Part shown: positions 9,184-17,226 of the stretch, piece after piece
Position numbering within the stretch: position 1 is the stretch's first letter
Layout: every line of letters begins with the position of its first letter
NCBI GenBank assembly: GCA_045654805.1
Contig: JAZOOD010000030.1
Span: 1-44,669, forward strand
Reading direction: 5' to 3'
Source: CAZNKU01 sp045654805
GTDB lineage: Bacteria > Bacillota > Clostridia > Monoglobales > Firm-18
DNA: 44,669 bases
The notes under the pieces: model-generated
The model's input: only the letters and a program-made list of their open reading frames with translations
What the model was told of the DNA's origin: nothing
Databases searched by the model: none
Made by a program: the position numbers and the translations under genes

Positions 9184-9612
9184 GTGTTTAATTATATATT
9201 GAAAACAAAATCAATTATAGCTATACTACTTGTTTTGAGTTTGTTGTTTATAATGGCTCCTATAAATAATTATGAGCATGAATCAGTTATAATTAACACA
9301 CATACCTCTCAAAGTAAAATGATGTTCTCTCCATATGATGTTACATCCACGTTCTTTTTCAGCGAAAAATCAAATCAGTACAGAGAGAGTCATTTTACAG
9401 AAGCAGAAAATAAACGACAGATTATAAAGTTTGACAATCGGATTGACGCATTACAATCAACTACATATAAAGGAATGTATGTTAATTACGGAATAAGGAT
9501 ATTTCCTTTTTATGTAATGGTATGCGTGCTGATAATTCAAACAGTTATAAAATACATATACAACAAAGATGGTAAAAAAAGAGCCTCATATTTCAAAACT
9601 AACAACTATTAA
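9184..9612 (+). CDS. Small membrane protein of unknown function in the ion-transport operon
   Basis: 142 residues from a GTG start, supported by AAAGGAGG eight bases upstream. It has one hydrophobic segment near the N-terminus (about residues 11-28) and one near the C-terminus (about 103-124), enclosing about 75 polar residues that would lie outside the cell if the N-terminus is inside. The tail is basic. I recognise no family. Its position, immediately before secDF and after the phosphate symporter, suggests a dedicated accessory of this operon. Confidence 0.65.
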   Translation: MFNYILKTKSIIAILLVLSLLFIMAPINNYEHESVIINTHTSQSKMMFSPYDVTSTFFFSEKSNQYRESHFTEAENKRQIIKFDNRIDALQSTTYKGMYVNYGIRIFPFYVMVCVLIIQTVIKYIYNKDGKKRASYFKTNNY

Positions 9613-9633
9613 AAATTTATGAGGTGACTTATT

Positions 9634-11826
9634 TTGAATAAAAAAATTAACAGGGGGACTTTTTGGGTAACCTTTGTACTAATTGCAATAATTACATTTG
9701 TATCAATATTTGGTGTAAGTGTAGGTTCATTTAATATTCCAAGTGCTGCCGATATGCGCTTCGGTATAGATATCCGTGGCGGTGTAGAAGCAACATATTT
9801 CCCGAAAGACTATAATGGCGTTCCTTCTGCAGCTGAACTTGATTCTGCAAAGGCAATTATAGAAGAACGCTGTGATGCACAAAATATTTTAGACCGTGAA
9901 ATTACAGTAAACAGAGAAAATGGTTCAATTCTTGTCCGTTTCCCATGGAAATCCAATGAATCTGAATTTAATCCTGAAAAAGCGATAGCCGAACTTGGAG
10001 AAACTGCACTTTTAACATTCAGAGATCCACAAGGAAGCATTTTACTTGAAGGGAAAAACGTAAAAAACGCTACTGTTCAATACGATCAGCAAACAGGTCA
10101 GCAAGTTGTAGCGTTGGAATTTGATAATGAGGGTGCTAAACTTTTTGAGCAGGCAACGGAGAAACTCATTGGTAGTTCTATGGCAATATTTATGGATGAT
10201 ATTATGATATCCAATCCAAGAGTTGATGAAAAAATTCCCGGCGGGCAAGCGATTATAACCGGTATGGCAAATGCAGAGGAAGCCGGAGAATTAGCATCAA
10301 AAATAAATTCAGGCTCGTTGCCGTTCTCGCTTGAATCCAAAAACTATAACGCAATCAGTCCAATTATGGGAACGGGTGCTCTTGATGTTATGGTAGATGC
10401 AGCGATTATCGCATTTATTCTAATTTGTCTGTTTATGGTTATAAAATACAGATTGACCGGATTTGTAGCAGTGTTTGCTCTTGCTTTGCAGGTTGCGTGT
10501 CAAATTCTTGCTTTGTCAATTCCGCAGTTTACTTTGACACTTCCCGGTATTGCTGCAGTTATTTTGTCAATCGGTATGGGTGTTGATGCCAATATCATAA
10601 CGGCAGAAAGAATCAGAGAAGAAATTGCAGATGGAAAATCGGTTCGTGCGGCAATTGATACAGGTTTTCACAAGGCATTTTCATCTGTATTTGACGGTAA
10701 TATAACTGTAATTATCGTTGCAATAATATTAATGATATTCGGTTCGGGTACTATGCTTTCTTTCGGATATTCACTTTTGACAGGTGTTATTCTTAACTTC
10801 TTGTGTGGTGTTGTAACATCAAAGTTAATGATAAAATCTTTGTCTTGCTATGAAAAATTAAGAAAACCGAAATTATATGGCAATGGTAGAAAGTCCGAAA
10901 AGGTTATTAAATTCTATCAGAACAGAATTAAATGCTATATTGTATCACTTGCAATATTCCTTGTAGGCATTGTTTGTATCTTTACAAATGGAGTTAACTT
11001 TGATATTCAGTTTAAGGGCGGAGCCATCATAAACTATACATACACACAGGAAATTGACACAAACAAAGCTATGTCAGTTGTAGAGGATACGCTTGGCAGA
11101 CAGTGCGATGTCCAGACAAAATCTGATTTAACCTCAGATTCAACAAAGCTTGTACTTAACCTTGCAGGAAAAGAAGGTCTTGCTTCTGCTGATCAGGACA
11201 AACTGACAAATGCACTAAAAGAAGCATTCCCTGATAACAATTTGAAGCTTTCGGATGTATCTGTAGTAGAGCCGTTTATAGGTAAAGATTTTGCCATAGA
11301 CAGTATAAAAGCAATAGTTTTCTCTGCGATACTGATTATTTTATATGTATGGTTCAGTTTCAGAAAAGTATCGGGATTGTCAGCAGGTGTTACGGGACTT
11401 ATTGCATTATTTCACGATGTACTTATCGTGTTCTTTGCTTTCGTAGTATTTAATATTCCGATAAATGATTCATTCATTGCGGCGGCACTTACCATACTCG
11501 GTTTCTCAATTAACGATACCATTGTAATTTACGACCGTATTCGTGAAAATAAGCTGCTTTACGGCAATAAGATGCCTATTGAAGAAATAGTAAACAAGAG
11601 TATAAGTCAGTCCTTTACACGCTCACTTAATACAAATCTCTGCACACTTTTAAGTATTGTGGTAGTATATATATTTGCGTGTATTCAGGATATTCAGTCA
11701 ATCAAAAGCTTTGCTCTGCCTATGATTTTCGGTATCATAAGCGGATGCTATTCTACAATCTGTATTGCAGGACCTATTTGGGTAAGTTGGCAGAAATTTA
11801 AGAACAAACGAAAAAAGACAGTTTAA
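9634..11826 (+). CDS. secDF: Fused SecDF protein-export subunit
   Basis: 730 residues combining SecD (first about 415 residues: N-terminal TM, GIDIRGGVEATYFP, large P1 domain with GMANAEEAGELASKINSG, then TM2-6) and SecF (FDIQFKGGA near 465, GFSINDTIVIYDRIRE near 630). SecDF uses the H+ or Na+ gradient to pull secreted proteins through SecYEG. The start is TTG, with GAGGTGA nine bases before. The gene is normally chromosomal and near tgt/yajC; here it is inside a transporter operon on an apparent mobile region, so it is likely a second copy. All family segments are present and nothing suggests decay. Confidence 0.92.
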   Translation: MNKKINRGTFWVTFVLIAIITFVSIFGVSVGSFNIPSAADMRFGIDIRGGVEATYFPKDYNGVPSAAELDSAKAIIEERCDAQNILDREITVNRENGSILVRFPWKSNESEFNPEKAIAELGETALLTFRDPQGSILLEGKNVKNATVQYDQQTGQQVVALEFDNEGAKLFEQATEKLIGSSMAIFMDDIMISNPRVDEKIPGGQAIITGMANAEEAGELASKINSGSLPFSLESKNYNAISPIMGTGALDVMVDAAIIAFILICLFMVIKYRLTGFVAVFALALQVACQILALSIPQFTLTLPGIAAVILSIGMGVDANIITAERIREEIADGKSVRAAIDTGFHKAFSSVFDGNITVIIVAIILMIFGSGTMLSFGYSLLTGVILNFLCGVVTSKLMIKSLSCYEKLRKPKLYGNGRKSEKVIKFYQNRIKCYIVSLAIFLVGIVCIFTNGVNFDIQFKGGAIINYTYTQEIDTNKAMSVVEDTLGRQCDVQTKSDLTSDSTKLVLNLAGKEGLASADQDKLTNALKEAFPDNNLKLSDVSVVEPFIGKDFAIDSIKAIVFSAILIILYVWFSFRKVSGLSAGVTGLIALFHDVLIVFFAFVVFNIPINDSFIAAALTILGFSINDTIVIYDRIRENKLLYGNKMPIEEIVNKSISQSFTRSLNTNLCTLLSIVVVYIFACIQDIQSIKSFALPMIFGIISGCYSTICIAGPIWVSWQKFKNKRKKTV

Positions 11827-11846
11827 TTGAAAGGAAGTTAATCGTT

Positions 11847-12773
11847 ATGGAAATTTTTCTACAAATCATTTTACTTTTTGTAGGTTTTGCAATGCTTATA
11901 AAAGGTGCTGATTGGTTTGTTGATGGTTCATCAGGAATTGCAACAAAATTTAAAATACCTCAACTTGTAATCGGACTTACCATTGTTGCAATGGGTACAA
12001 GTGCACCGGAGGCGGCTGTAAGTATAGCAGCAGCTCTTAAAGGAAATGCGGACATCACCATAGGGAATATTGTCGGAAGTAATATCCTTAACATTCTAAT
12101 AATATTAGGAATATCAGCACTTATAACTCCTTTAGCAGTTGCGAAATCAACTATAAAGGTAGAAATGCCATTTATGGTAGTTGTAACATTATTGCTTTTA
12201 GGTATGGGATATAATGGTACAATAAGTCTTTTAGAAGGAATAATTCTGTTACTTGTTTTTCTTGTTTATCTTGGCTATTTATTTCTTTTAGCTAAAAATG
12301 ATAAAAACAAAGATGAAGAAAACATAAAAGATGTATCAATATGGAAAGCGTTGATTTGGACTGTTGTAGGGTTGGTTCTTATTGTATATGGTAGTAATGT
12401 GACCGTAGATGCGGCAACAAAAATTGCTCAGATAGTTGGATTAAGTGAAAGATTTATCGGACTTACCATCGTGGCACTTGGAACTTCTCTTCCTGAACTT
12501 TTTACATCTGTATCAGCGGCAAGAAAAGGTAATGCGGATATAGCAATCGGAAATATCGTCGGAAGTAATATTTTCAACATTTTGTTTGTAATTGGAATTT
12601 CAAGTGTTATTGTTCCGGTACCTTTTGCAAACGGCTTCAGATTCGATACAATTATTGCCGTTGCCGCAGCAGTATTGTTACTCCTTTGCAGTTTAAAGGA
12701 TAAGAAATTAAAACGTTGGTCAGGCATTCTTATGCTATTATCGTATGCGGCGTATTTTGTTGCTATATGGTAA
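11847..12773 (+). CDS. Na+/Ca2+ (K+-dependent type) exchanger
   Basis: 308 residues, ten membrane segments, of the YrbG/CaxA branch of the CaCA superfamily. Both inverted alpha-repeats are intact: LTIVAMGTSAPE with GNADITIGNIVGSN (about 43-80) and LTIVALGTSLPE with GNADIAIGNIVGSN (about 205-243), including the ion-binding glutamates. It would expel Ca2+ in exchange for Na+. It starts 20 bases after secDF with AAAGGAAG and is the last gene before a terminator, so it closes the pyk operon. Confidence 0.92.
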   Translation: MEIFLQIILLFVGFAMLIKGADWFVDGSSGIATKFKIPQLVIGLTIVAMGTSAPEAAVSIAAALKGNADITIGNIVGSNILNILIILGISALITPLAVAKSTIKVEMPFMVVVTLLLLGMGYNGTISLLEGIILLLVFLVYLGYLFLLAKNDKNKDEENIKDVSIWKALIWTVVGLVLIVYGSNVTVDAATKIAQIVGLSERFIGLTIVALGTSLPELFTSVSAARKGNADIAIGNIVGSNIFNILFVIGISSVIVPVPFANGFRFDTIIAVAAAVLLLLCSLKDKKLKRWSGILMLLSYAAYFVAIW

Positions 12774-12853
12774 TTGACTGAGATAATTGCCCATTCCCTT
12801 AAAATTACGTTAAATGTTTAAATTTTGAGTGAATAAAGTAATATAAAATTCTA

Positions 12854-12892
12854 ATCCCCGAAACTCTTAATTTTATTTGGAGTATCGGGGAT
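12854..12892 (+). terminator. Intrinsic terminator of the pyk operon
   Basis: ATCCCCGAAACTC pairs with GAGTATCGGGGAT (one mismatch, 13-base loop), followed by TTTTTAT. It lies about 80 bases after the exchanger gene and marks the end of the ion-transport cassette. Confidence 0.8.
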
Positions 12893-12928
12893 TTTTATAT
12901 TTAAACGCAGATGAAAAAACTAAAGATA

Positions 12929-12957
12929 TTGACATTATTCCAAATATAGTATATAAT
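12929..12957 (+). promoter_or_regulatory. Promoter of the first HTH-antitoxin/Fic operon
   Basis: TTGACA (12929-12934), 17 bases, TATAAT (12952-12957), both perfect. The transcript would begin some 15 bases before the antitoxin gene. The second copy of the module has the same arrangement at 23501-23529. An HTH protein encoded first in the operon suggests autorepression. Confidence 0.8.
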
Positions 12958-12977
12958 ATAATAAATGAGGTGTTGAT

Positions 12978-13349
12978 ATGGATATACTAACAATAAAAGA
13001 AGCAAGCTTAATGTGGGGGATTTCTGTAAGAAGAATTACGGTTTTGTGTAATGAGGGCAGAATTATTGGTGCAAAGAAAATTGCAGGTGCATGGCTTTTA
13101 CCGAAAGATGCAGAAAAACCCGCTGATGCAAGAGTTAAATCGGGTAAATACACAGATTGGAGAAATAAATCAGATATGACATCTAAAAATTTTGAAAGTA
13201 ATTTGAAAAATCTAAAAGGAACATTTGCTGTTGAAAATATGACTGTTAGCGAAGAAAGTGTTAAAAATCTCAAAAGAATTGATAGCGGAAAAGTAAGCTA
13301 TACAGATGTAATTGAAGAATTAAAACTTAAATATATGCAGAGGGCGTAA
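12978..13349 (+). CDS. HTH-VbhA-like Fic antitoxin, copy 1
   Basis: 123 residues. The first 45 form an excisionase/MerR-type helix-turn-helix (LTIKEASLMWGISVRRITVL) that should bind DNA. The C-terminal part reads like a VbhA antitoxin domain: TFAVEN at residues 82-87 fits the Fic-inhibitory motif [S/T]xxxE[G/N], followed by MTVSEES and a short helix pair ending in SGKVSYTDVIEEL. In that class the glutamate blocks the ATP site of the Fic toxin. The toxin gene begins two bases after the stop. Thus one protein probably both neutralises the toxin and represses the operon; motif and context are seen, function is inferred. Confidence 0.75.
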   Translation: MDILTIKEASLMWGISVRRITVLCNEGRIIGAKKIAGAWLLPKDAEKPADARVKSGKYTDWRNKSDMTSKNFESNLKNLKGTFAVENMTVSEESVKNLKRIDSGKVSYTDVIEELKLKYMQRA

Positions 13350-13351
13350 CT

Positions 13352-13948
13352 ATGTTTTCAAAATATGATGTTTATACGACTACACAATCAATCTATTGCT
13401 ATCCGGATAGTAATGTGTTAAAAAACAAATTAAATATAAGAGAAAATAAGCTTCTAAAAACCGCTGAAGAAGAAATTACTTTGATAAAACAAATGGAACT
13501 TTTGAAAAATCCGATTAAGGGTAATTTTTCCAAAGCACATCTTATGAATATACACAAGTTTATTTTTGAGGATATTTATTCATTTGCCGGTAAAATCAGA
13601 AGAGAGCAAATCAGTAAAGCAGATACATTGTTTTATCCGCCGAACTTGATTGATAGAGAACTTGACAAGGTGTTTGCAAAAATAAAAGAGAAAAGTATGC
13701 TCAAGGAAACAGATAAAGAAAAAGTCTTTGACAATTTGGCGTATGTGATGGCAGAACTCAATATTATACATCCGTTCAGAGAAGGCAATGGTCGTTCTAT
13801 TCGTGAGTTTATTCGCCTTATGGCAAAGCGTATGGGATATGATCTGAATTGGGGAAATGTAGATAGAGAGGAACTTTTAGAAGCATCAATATTGTCTGTT
13901 GATAATTATAAGGTGTTGATAGGAATACTTGAAGCTTGTGTGGATTAA
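13352..13948 (+). CDS. fic: Fic-domain toxin, copy 1
   Basis: 198 residues. The full active-site motif HPFREGNGR is at 140-148, with the helix FSKAHLMNIHKFIFEDIYSF and flap region KIRREQISKADTLFYPP typical of small class I Fic toxins (VbhT-like core). Fic enzymes usually transfer AMP from ATP to a target protein, for example a topoisomerase subunit, and stop growth. Catalytic His140 and phosphate-binding residues are intact, so it should be active. It is translationally coupled to the antitoxin and lies 110 bases before the SIR2-HerA operon. Its close relative is at 23925-24521. Confidence 0.9.
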   Translation: MFSKYDVYTTTQSIYCYPDSNVLKNKLNIRENKLLKTAEEEITLIKQMELLKNPIKGNFSKAHLMNIHKFIFEDIYSFAGKIRREQISKADTLFYPPNLIDRELDKVFAKIKEKSMLKETDKEKVFDNLAYVMAELNIIHPFREGNGRSIREFIRLMAKRMGYDLNWGNVDREELLEASILSVDNYKVLIGILEACVD

Positions 13949-14059
13949 ATTTTTTAAAATTGAAATATATAATTTATTTAAAATGAATTATTTACTGAAA
14001 TTAAACAGTAAGGACAATTCTGATTAGATTACGAATGTTAAAAATAGAGGTGAGAAATT

Positions 14060-15058
14060 GTGGATTGGAATGGGTGCATTAATTTAATGCAAGGATATTT
14101 AGAAAATAGTCCGTTAATTGTTTTGGGGTCGGGCGCCTCTATGCCGTATGGTCTTCCGTCTATGTGGAATCTTGCAGAAAAAATCAAAGAAGATCTTCAA
14201 GTTCAAAGTGATCCTGAATATAAGAATTTTTGTTCAGCATTGGATACTTTAGGATTAGAGAGAGCTATTGACACTGTAAAGTTGTCAGAAAGTACATTAG
14301 ATTATATAAGAAAAATTACTTGGAAAATAATAAATGACTGTGATTTTAGGTATTTTGATGACAATTTTGCTCAGGCTCCTGAGGCACTGGTGAAATTGCT
14401 TAAAAAAGTAATTTCACCAGCTCCAAACAAGGCGGTTGTTGTAACTACAAATTATGATAGACTTCCTGAATATGCATCTGACAACATTGGAGCTTCTACA
14501 GTTACGGGATTTGAAGGATCGCTGATAAGAAAGTTAGAATTGCCAAACCAAGGCATACGTACTAGACGTATAAGAGCAAGAGAAAGAATTGTTGATATAT
14601 GGAAAGTACATGGCTCATTGGATTGGTTTGCAAATTCAGGGGGGGACATTGTATCGGTTCCTTTACTTAGAGATATTCCCGAAGGTTTTCAACCACTTAT
14701 TGTTCCTCCGGGGAAGGAAAAGTATAGTAGTACCCATGAAGAACCCTATAGAACAATTATAGCAGAAGCTGACAACGCTTTCGTACAAGCTGCTTCATAT
14801 ATATGTATAGGGTATGGATTTAATGATGAACATATACAGCCAAAGCTTCTTGCTCAAATTGCCAAAGGAAAGCCTATTGTGATCCTTGCTAGAGAAATGA
14901 CAGATTCTTGTAAGAGACATATTGTTGATGCAGGAATAAGTAAATATTTGATATTCGAAAGAGCTGATGATACACATACAACTGTCTATGGTAATGGATG
15001 GAAAGAAACTTACGATGGACAGTATTGGCAATTAGATGAATTTATGAGAATATGGTAA
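14060..15058 (+). CDS. SIR2-domain NAD-consuming effector of a SIR2-HerA defence system
   Basis: 332 residues. SIR2 hallmarks: LIVLGSGASMPYGLP (glycine-rich NAD loop, about 19-33), TTNYD with Asn131, KVHGSLDW with the catalytic His184, and ICIGYGFNDEHI near 248. No zinc cysteines, as in defence-type SIR2 proteins. GTG start with GAGGTGAG six bases upstream; a HerA ATPase gene follows after ten bases. In known SIR2-HerA systems this subunit forms a complex with HerA, and after phage infection depletes NAD+ and/or cleaves DNA. Assignment rests on motifs and pairing. Confidence 0.88.
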   Translation: MDWNGCINLMQGYLENSPLIVLGSGASMPYGLPSMWNLAEKIKEDLQVQSDPEYKNFCSALDTLGLERAIDTVKLSESTLDYIRKITWKIINDCDFRYFDDNFAQAPEALVKLLKKVISPAPNKAVVVTTNYDRLPEYASDNIGASTVTGFEGSLIRKLELPNQGIRTRRIRARERIVDIWKVHGSLDWFANSGGDIVSVPLLRDIPEGFQPLIVPPGKEKYSSTHEEPYRTIIAEADNAFVQAASYICIGYGFNDEHIQPKLLAQIAKGKPIVILAREMTDSCKRHIVDAGISKYLIFERADDTHTTVYGNGWKETYDGQYWQLDEFMRIW

Positions 15059-15068
15059 GGAGGAAAAA

Positions 15069-16778
15069 ATGATGAGTATTTTTACATATGAACAAGACGA
15101 ATTATTAGGTACCGTCGAGAGTGTTGATACATCCACAGTTATTGTGCGAGTTGATAATGATGATAAGTTGCGTGGATTACAAGTAAACCATCTTATTTCA
15201 ATTCAAAGTTCGAAAATTGGACAGCATTTAATCGGGTTAGTTTCAAAAATCATTAGAAAATCTGCGTATTCTGATACAACTGCAGATGTTGTTGCCGAAT
15301 TAGGATTTAACATTATAAAAGTGATTTTAATAGGAACACACTTCGATAAAGAAGGCGAGAAAGAAAATGTTTTTCGCCGTTCGTTGGCTACTGTACCAAC
15401 AATAAATGCTGAATGTCATCTTATTCATGGAGAACGATTGAAAAGATTTATGCAGGCTATTTCGTCTATTCCTGAAGGCGAGGATGCAGTAAGCTTACAG
15501 ATTGGAAATTATTCAATTGATGAGGATGCAACTGCATGGCTTAACGGAAACAAATTATTTCAACGGCATGCTGTTATAGTTGGAAGTACAGGTTCCGGAA
15601 AATCATGGTGTGTTGCAAAAATTCTTGAACAAGTTGCAGAGTTGAAGTCCGCAAATGCTATATTATTTGATATTCATGGCGAATATTCCACTTTGATGGG
15701 AGAGAGCTTTACACATCTAAAAGTTGCAGGACCAAACGATTCTATTGAAGAGGGAATGTTATTTTTGCCATATTGGTTGCTCACATACGAAGAAATGCTT
15801 TCTTTGATGCTTGATCGCAGTGATAGTAATGCGCCTAATCAGGCTATGATGTTTAGCAATGCTGTTATTGAGGGTAAAAAGCTATTTTTAAGAAATATTG
15901 ATAAAAATGAAATGGAAGCCAACATTACCTTGGATAGTCCGGTTCCATATTGTTTGGATAAACTTCTTGAGTATTTAAAAGGAAAAGATACGGAAATGGT
16001 TCCAGGGTCAGGTGGTAGAGATAAGCAAGGAACCTATTTCGGAAAGTTGACACGTTTTGTACAACGTCTAGAAACAAAGCAAAAAGATAAACGTTTAAAC
16101 TTTATGTTTAGTAATGATGATAGCTTACTAGATTACGACTATATGTCCAAATTGTGCAGTCAATTAATGCAACCTTCTGTCAATGGAAAAAAAGGAGTAA
16201 AAATAATAGATTTTTCAGAAGTTCCATCGGATATATTGCCATTAATTGTTTCTCTGATAGCTCGAGTTATTTTCTCGGTACAGCAATGGGCAAATATTGA
16301 AAACAGACATCCGATAGCTATTTTCTGTGATGAGGCGCATTTATATATACCTGCCAAAACCGAAAAAAGTATCGATGATGCAAGCTTAGTGACTTTTGAA
16401 CGTATATCAAAAGAAGGTAGAAAATATGGTATAGGTCTTGTTGTTATATCGCAGAGACCTTCAGAAGTAAATCGTACGGTTTTGAGTCAAAGTAATAATT
16501 TTATAGCAATGCGCTTAACAAATGTAGATGATCAATCTGTTGTTAAAAGACTATTGCCGGATAGTTTAGGTGATTATGTAGAAATGCTACCGATTTTAGA
16601 TATAGGTGAAGCTCTTGTTGTTGGTGATGCAAGCTTGTTGCCAAGCAGAATTAGAGTATCAGCTCCGACATTAAAACCAAGAAGTGCCACTATTGATTTT
16701 TGGGATGAGTGGTCAAAAAAATCAGCCAATGTGGATATAGTAAACTCTATTGAGGCACTGAGAAAGCAATCAAAATAA
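15069..16778 (+). CDS. herA: HerA-like hexameric ATPase of the SIR2-HerA defence system
   Basis: 569 residues. An N-terminal beta-barrel (HAS-like, about 1-110) precedes a HerA/FtsK-type ATPase with Walker A GSTGSGKS (172-179), the HerA segment DIHGEYSTLM, Walker B IAIFCDEAHLY (Asp421, Glu422) and the SKEGRKYGIGLVVISQRPSEV sensor/arginine-finger region. ATG at 15069 or 15072 follows AAGGAGG. HerA rings act as DNA translocases; in this pairing the ring scaffolds the SIR2 effector. No NurA nuclease gene is nearby, so this is not a repair HerA-NurA pair. Confidence 0.88.
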   Translation: MMSIFTYEQDELLGTVESVDTSTVIVRVDNDDKLRGLQVNHLISIQSSKIGQHLIGLVSKIIRKSAYSDTTADVVAELGFNIIKVILIGTHFDKEGEKENVFRRSLATVPTINAECHLIHGERLKRFMQAISSIPEGEDAVSLQIGNYSIDEDATAWLNGNKLFQRHAVIVGSTGSGKSWCVAKILEQVAELKSANAILFDIHGEYSTLMGESFTHLKVAGPNDSIEEGMLFLPYWLLTYEEMLSLMLDRSDSNAPNQAMMFSNAVIEGKKLFLRNIDKNEMEANITLDSPVPYCLDKLLEYLKGKDTEMVPGSGGRDKQGTYFGKLTRFVQRLETKQKDKRLNFMFSNDDSLLDYDYMSKLCSQLMQPSVNGKKGVKIIDFSEVPSDILPLIVSLIARVIFSVQQWANIENRHPIAIFCDEAHLYIPAKTEKSIDDASLVTFERISKEGRKYGIGLVVISQRPSEVNRTVLSQSNNFIAMRLTNVDDQSVVKRLLPDSLGDYVEMLPILDIGEALVVGDASLLPSRIRVSAPTLKPRSATIDFWDEWSKKSANVDIVNSIEALRKQSK

Positions 16779-16810
16779 TTTTTTGTTCTATCATAAATGA
16801 TAAACTCACC

Positions 16811-17028
16811 CAAAGCACTTGAAATCTTTTTGGATTTGTGGTATCATTATATATGTCAAGTGAACGATGGCAGTCTTGTAGGCTGATGCTTGGCGTGATA
16901 CTACAATGATACTAAAAAATCGAGCAAAGTAAAATAATATGGAGATTAGAGAGGAAATACACGCTAAAATCCATAAAATACTAAACAAATAAGTTTAGTA
17001 TTAAAGAAACTTTATCGAATGGGAATAA
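16811..17028 (+). repeat. Junction element family A, copy 1 (most complete)
   Basis: A non-coding block in the 444-base gap after herA. Order: CAAAGCACTTGAAAT; promoter-like TTGAAA (16819) -N17- TATCAT (16842); GTCAAG; doubled TGATACTA-type sequence at 16896-16914; perfect hairpin AATACTAAAC/GTTTAGTATT (16977-17002); tail CGAATGGGAATAA (17016-17028). Bases 16889-17018 differ from 20375-20504 at only about four of 130 positions. The first 50 bases match copy 3 but are missing from copy 2. Confidence 0.8.
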
Positions 17029-17075
17029 GGAATAATACCAAGTAGCTTGTGAGTGTTCATAAATAAAATATTAAA

Positions 17076-17106
17076 GGAGTGTAACCGATTTAGGTTATCC
17101 TCCTTT
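17076..17106 (+). terminator. Imperfect hairpin, possible terminator
   Basis: GGAGTGTAACC / GGTTATCCTCC with a six-base loop, then TTT. A similar hairpin with the same position relative to the family A repeat follows copy 2 at 20549-20573. It overlaps the start of the remnant at 17104, so it may be a relic. Confidence 0.4.
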
Positions 17107-17226
17107 CAAGATAAGATAGTTAAAGATCATTTTCCAAATGCTACACGTGACTATTATAGTAATATGTCTGATATGATTCTTGCGGTGGAACAAGGAAAGA
17201 TAGATGGTTATGAGGGTATAAGATGA
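17104..17226 (+). pseudogene. Fragment of a family 3 solute-binding (PBPb) domain
   Basis: An open frame of about 40 codons with no start, running into the glycosyltransferase start. It reads KDHFPNATRDYYSNMSDM then ILAVEQGKIDGYEG, which resembles the second lobe of amino-acid-binding periplasmic domains (FPNA...Y.....DM..AL.QGKIDA). Those domains occur in ABC transporters and in sensor proteins. The rest is absent, so it is a remnant left where junction element A joined foreign DNA. The match is from memory of the family. Confidence 0.45.

Noticed and set aside
16806..16988. Minus-strand frame beginning MFSILWILACISSLIS, repeated at 20070-20474
   Set aside because: The similarity comes from the family A DNA repeat; copy 3 does not keep the frame, and the second one runs antisense through tagD. 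No ribosome binding site.
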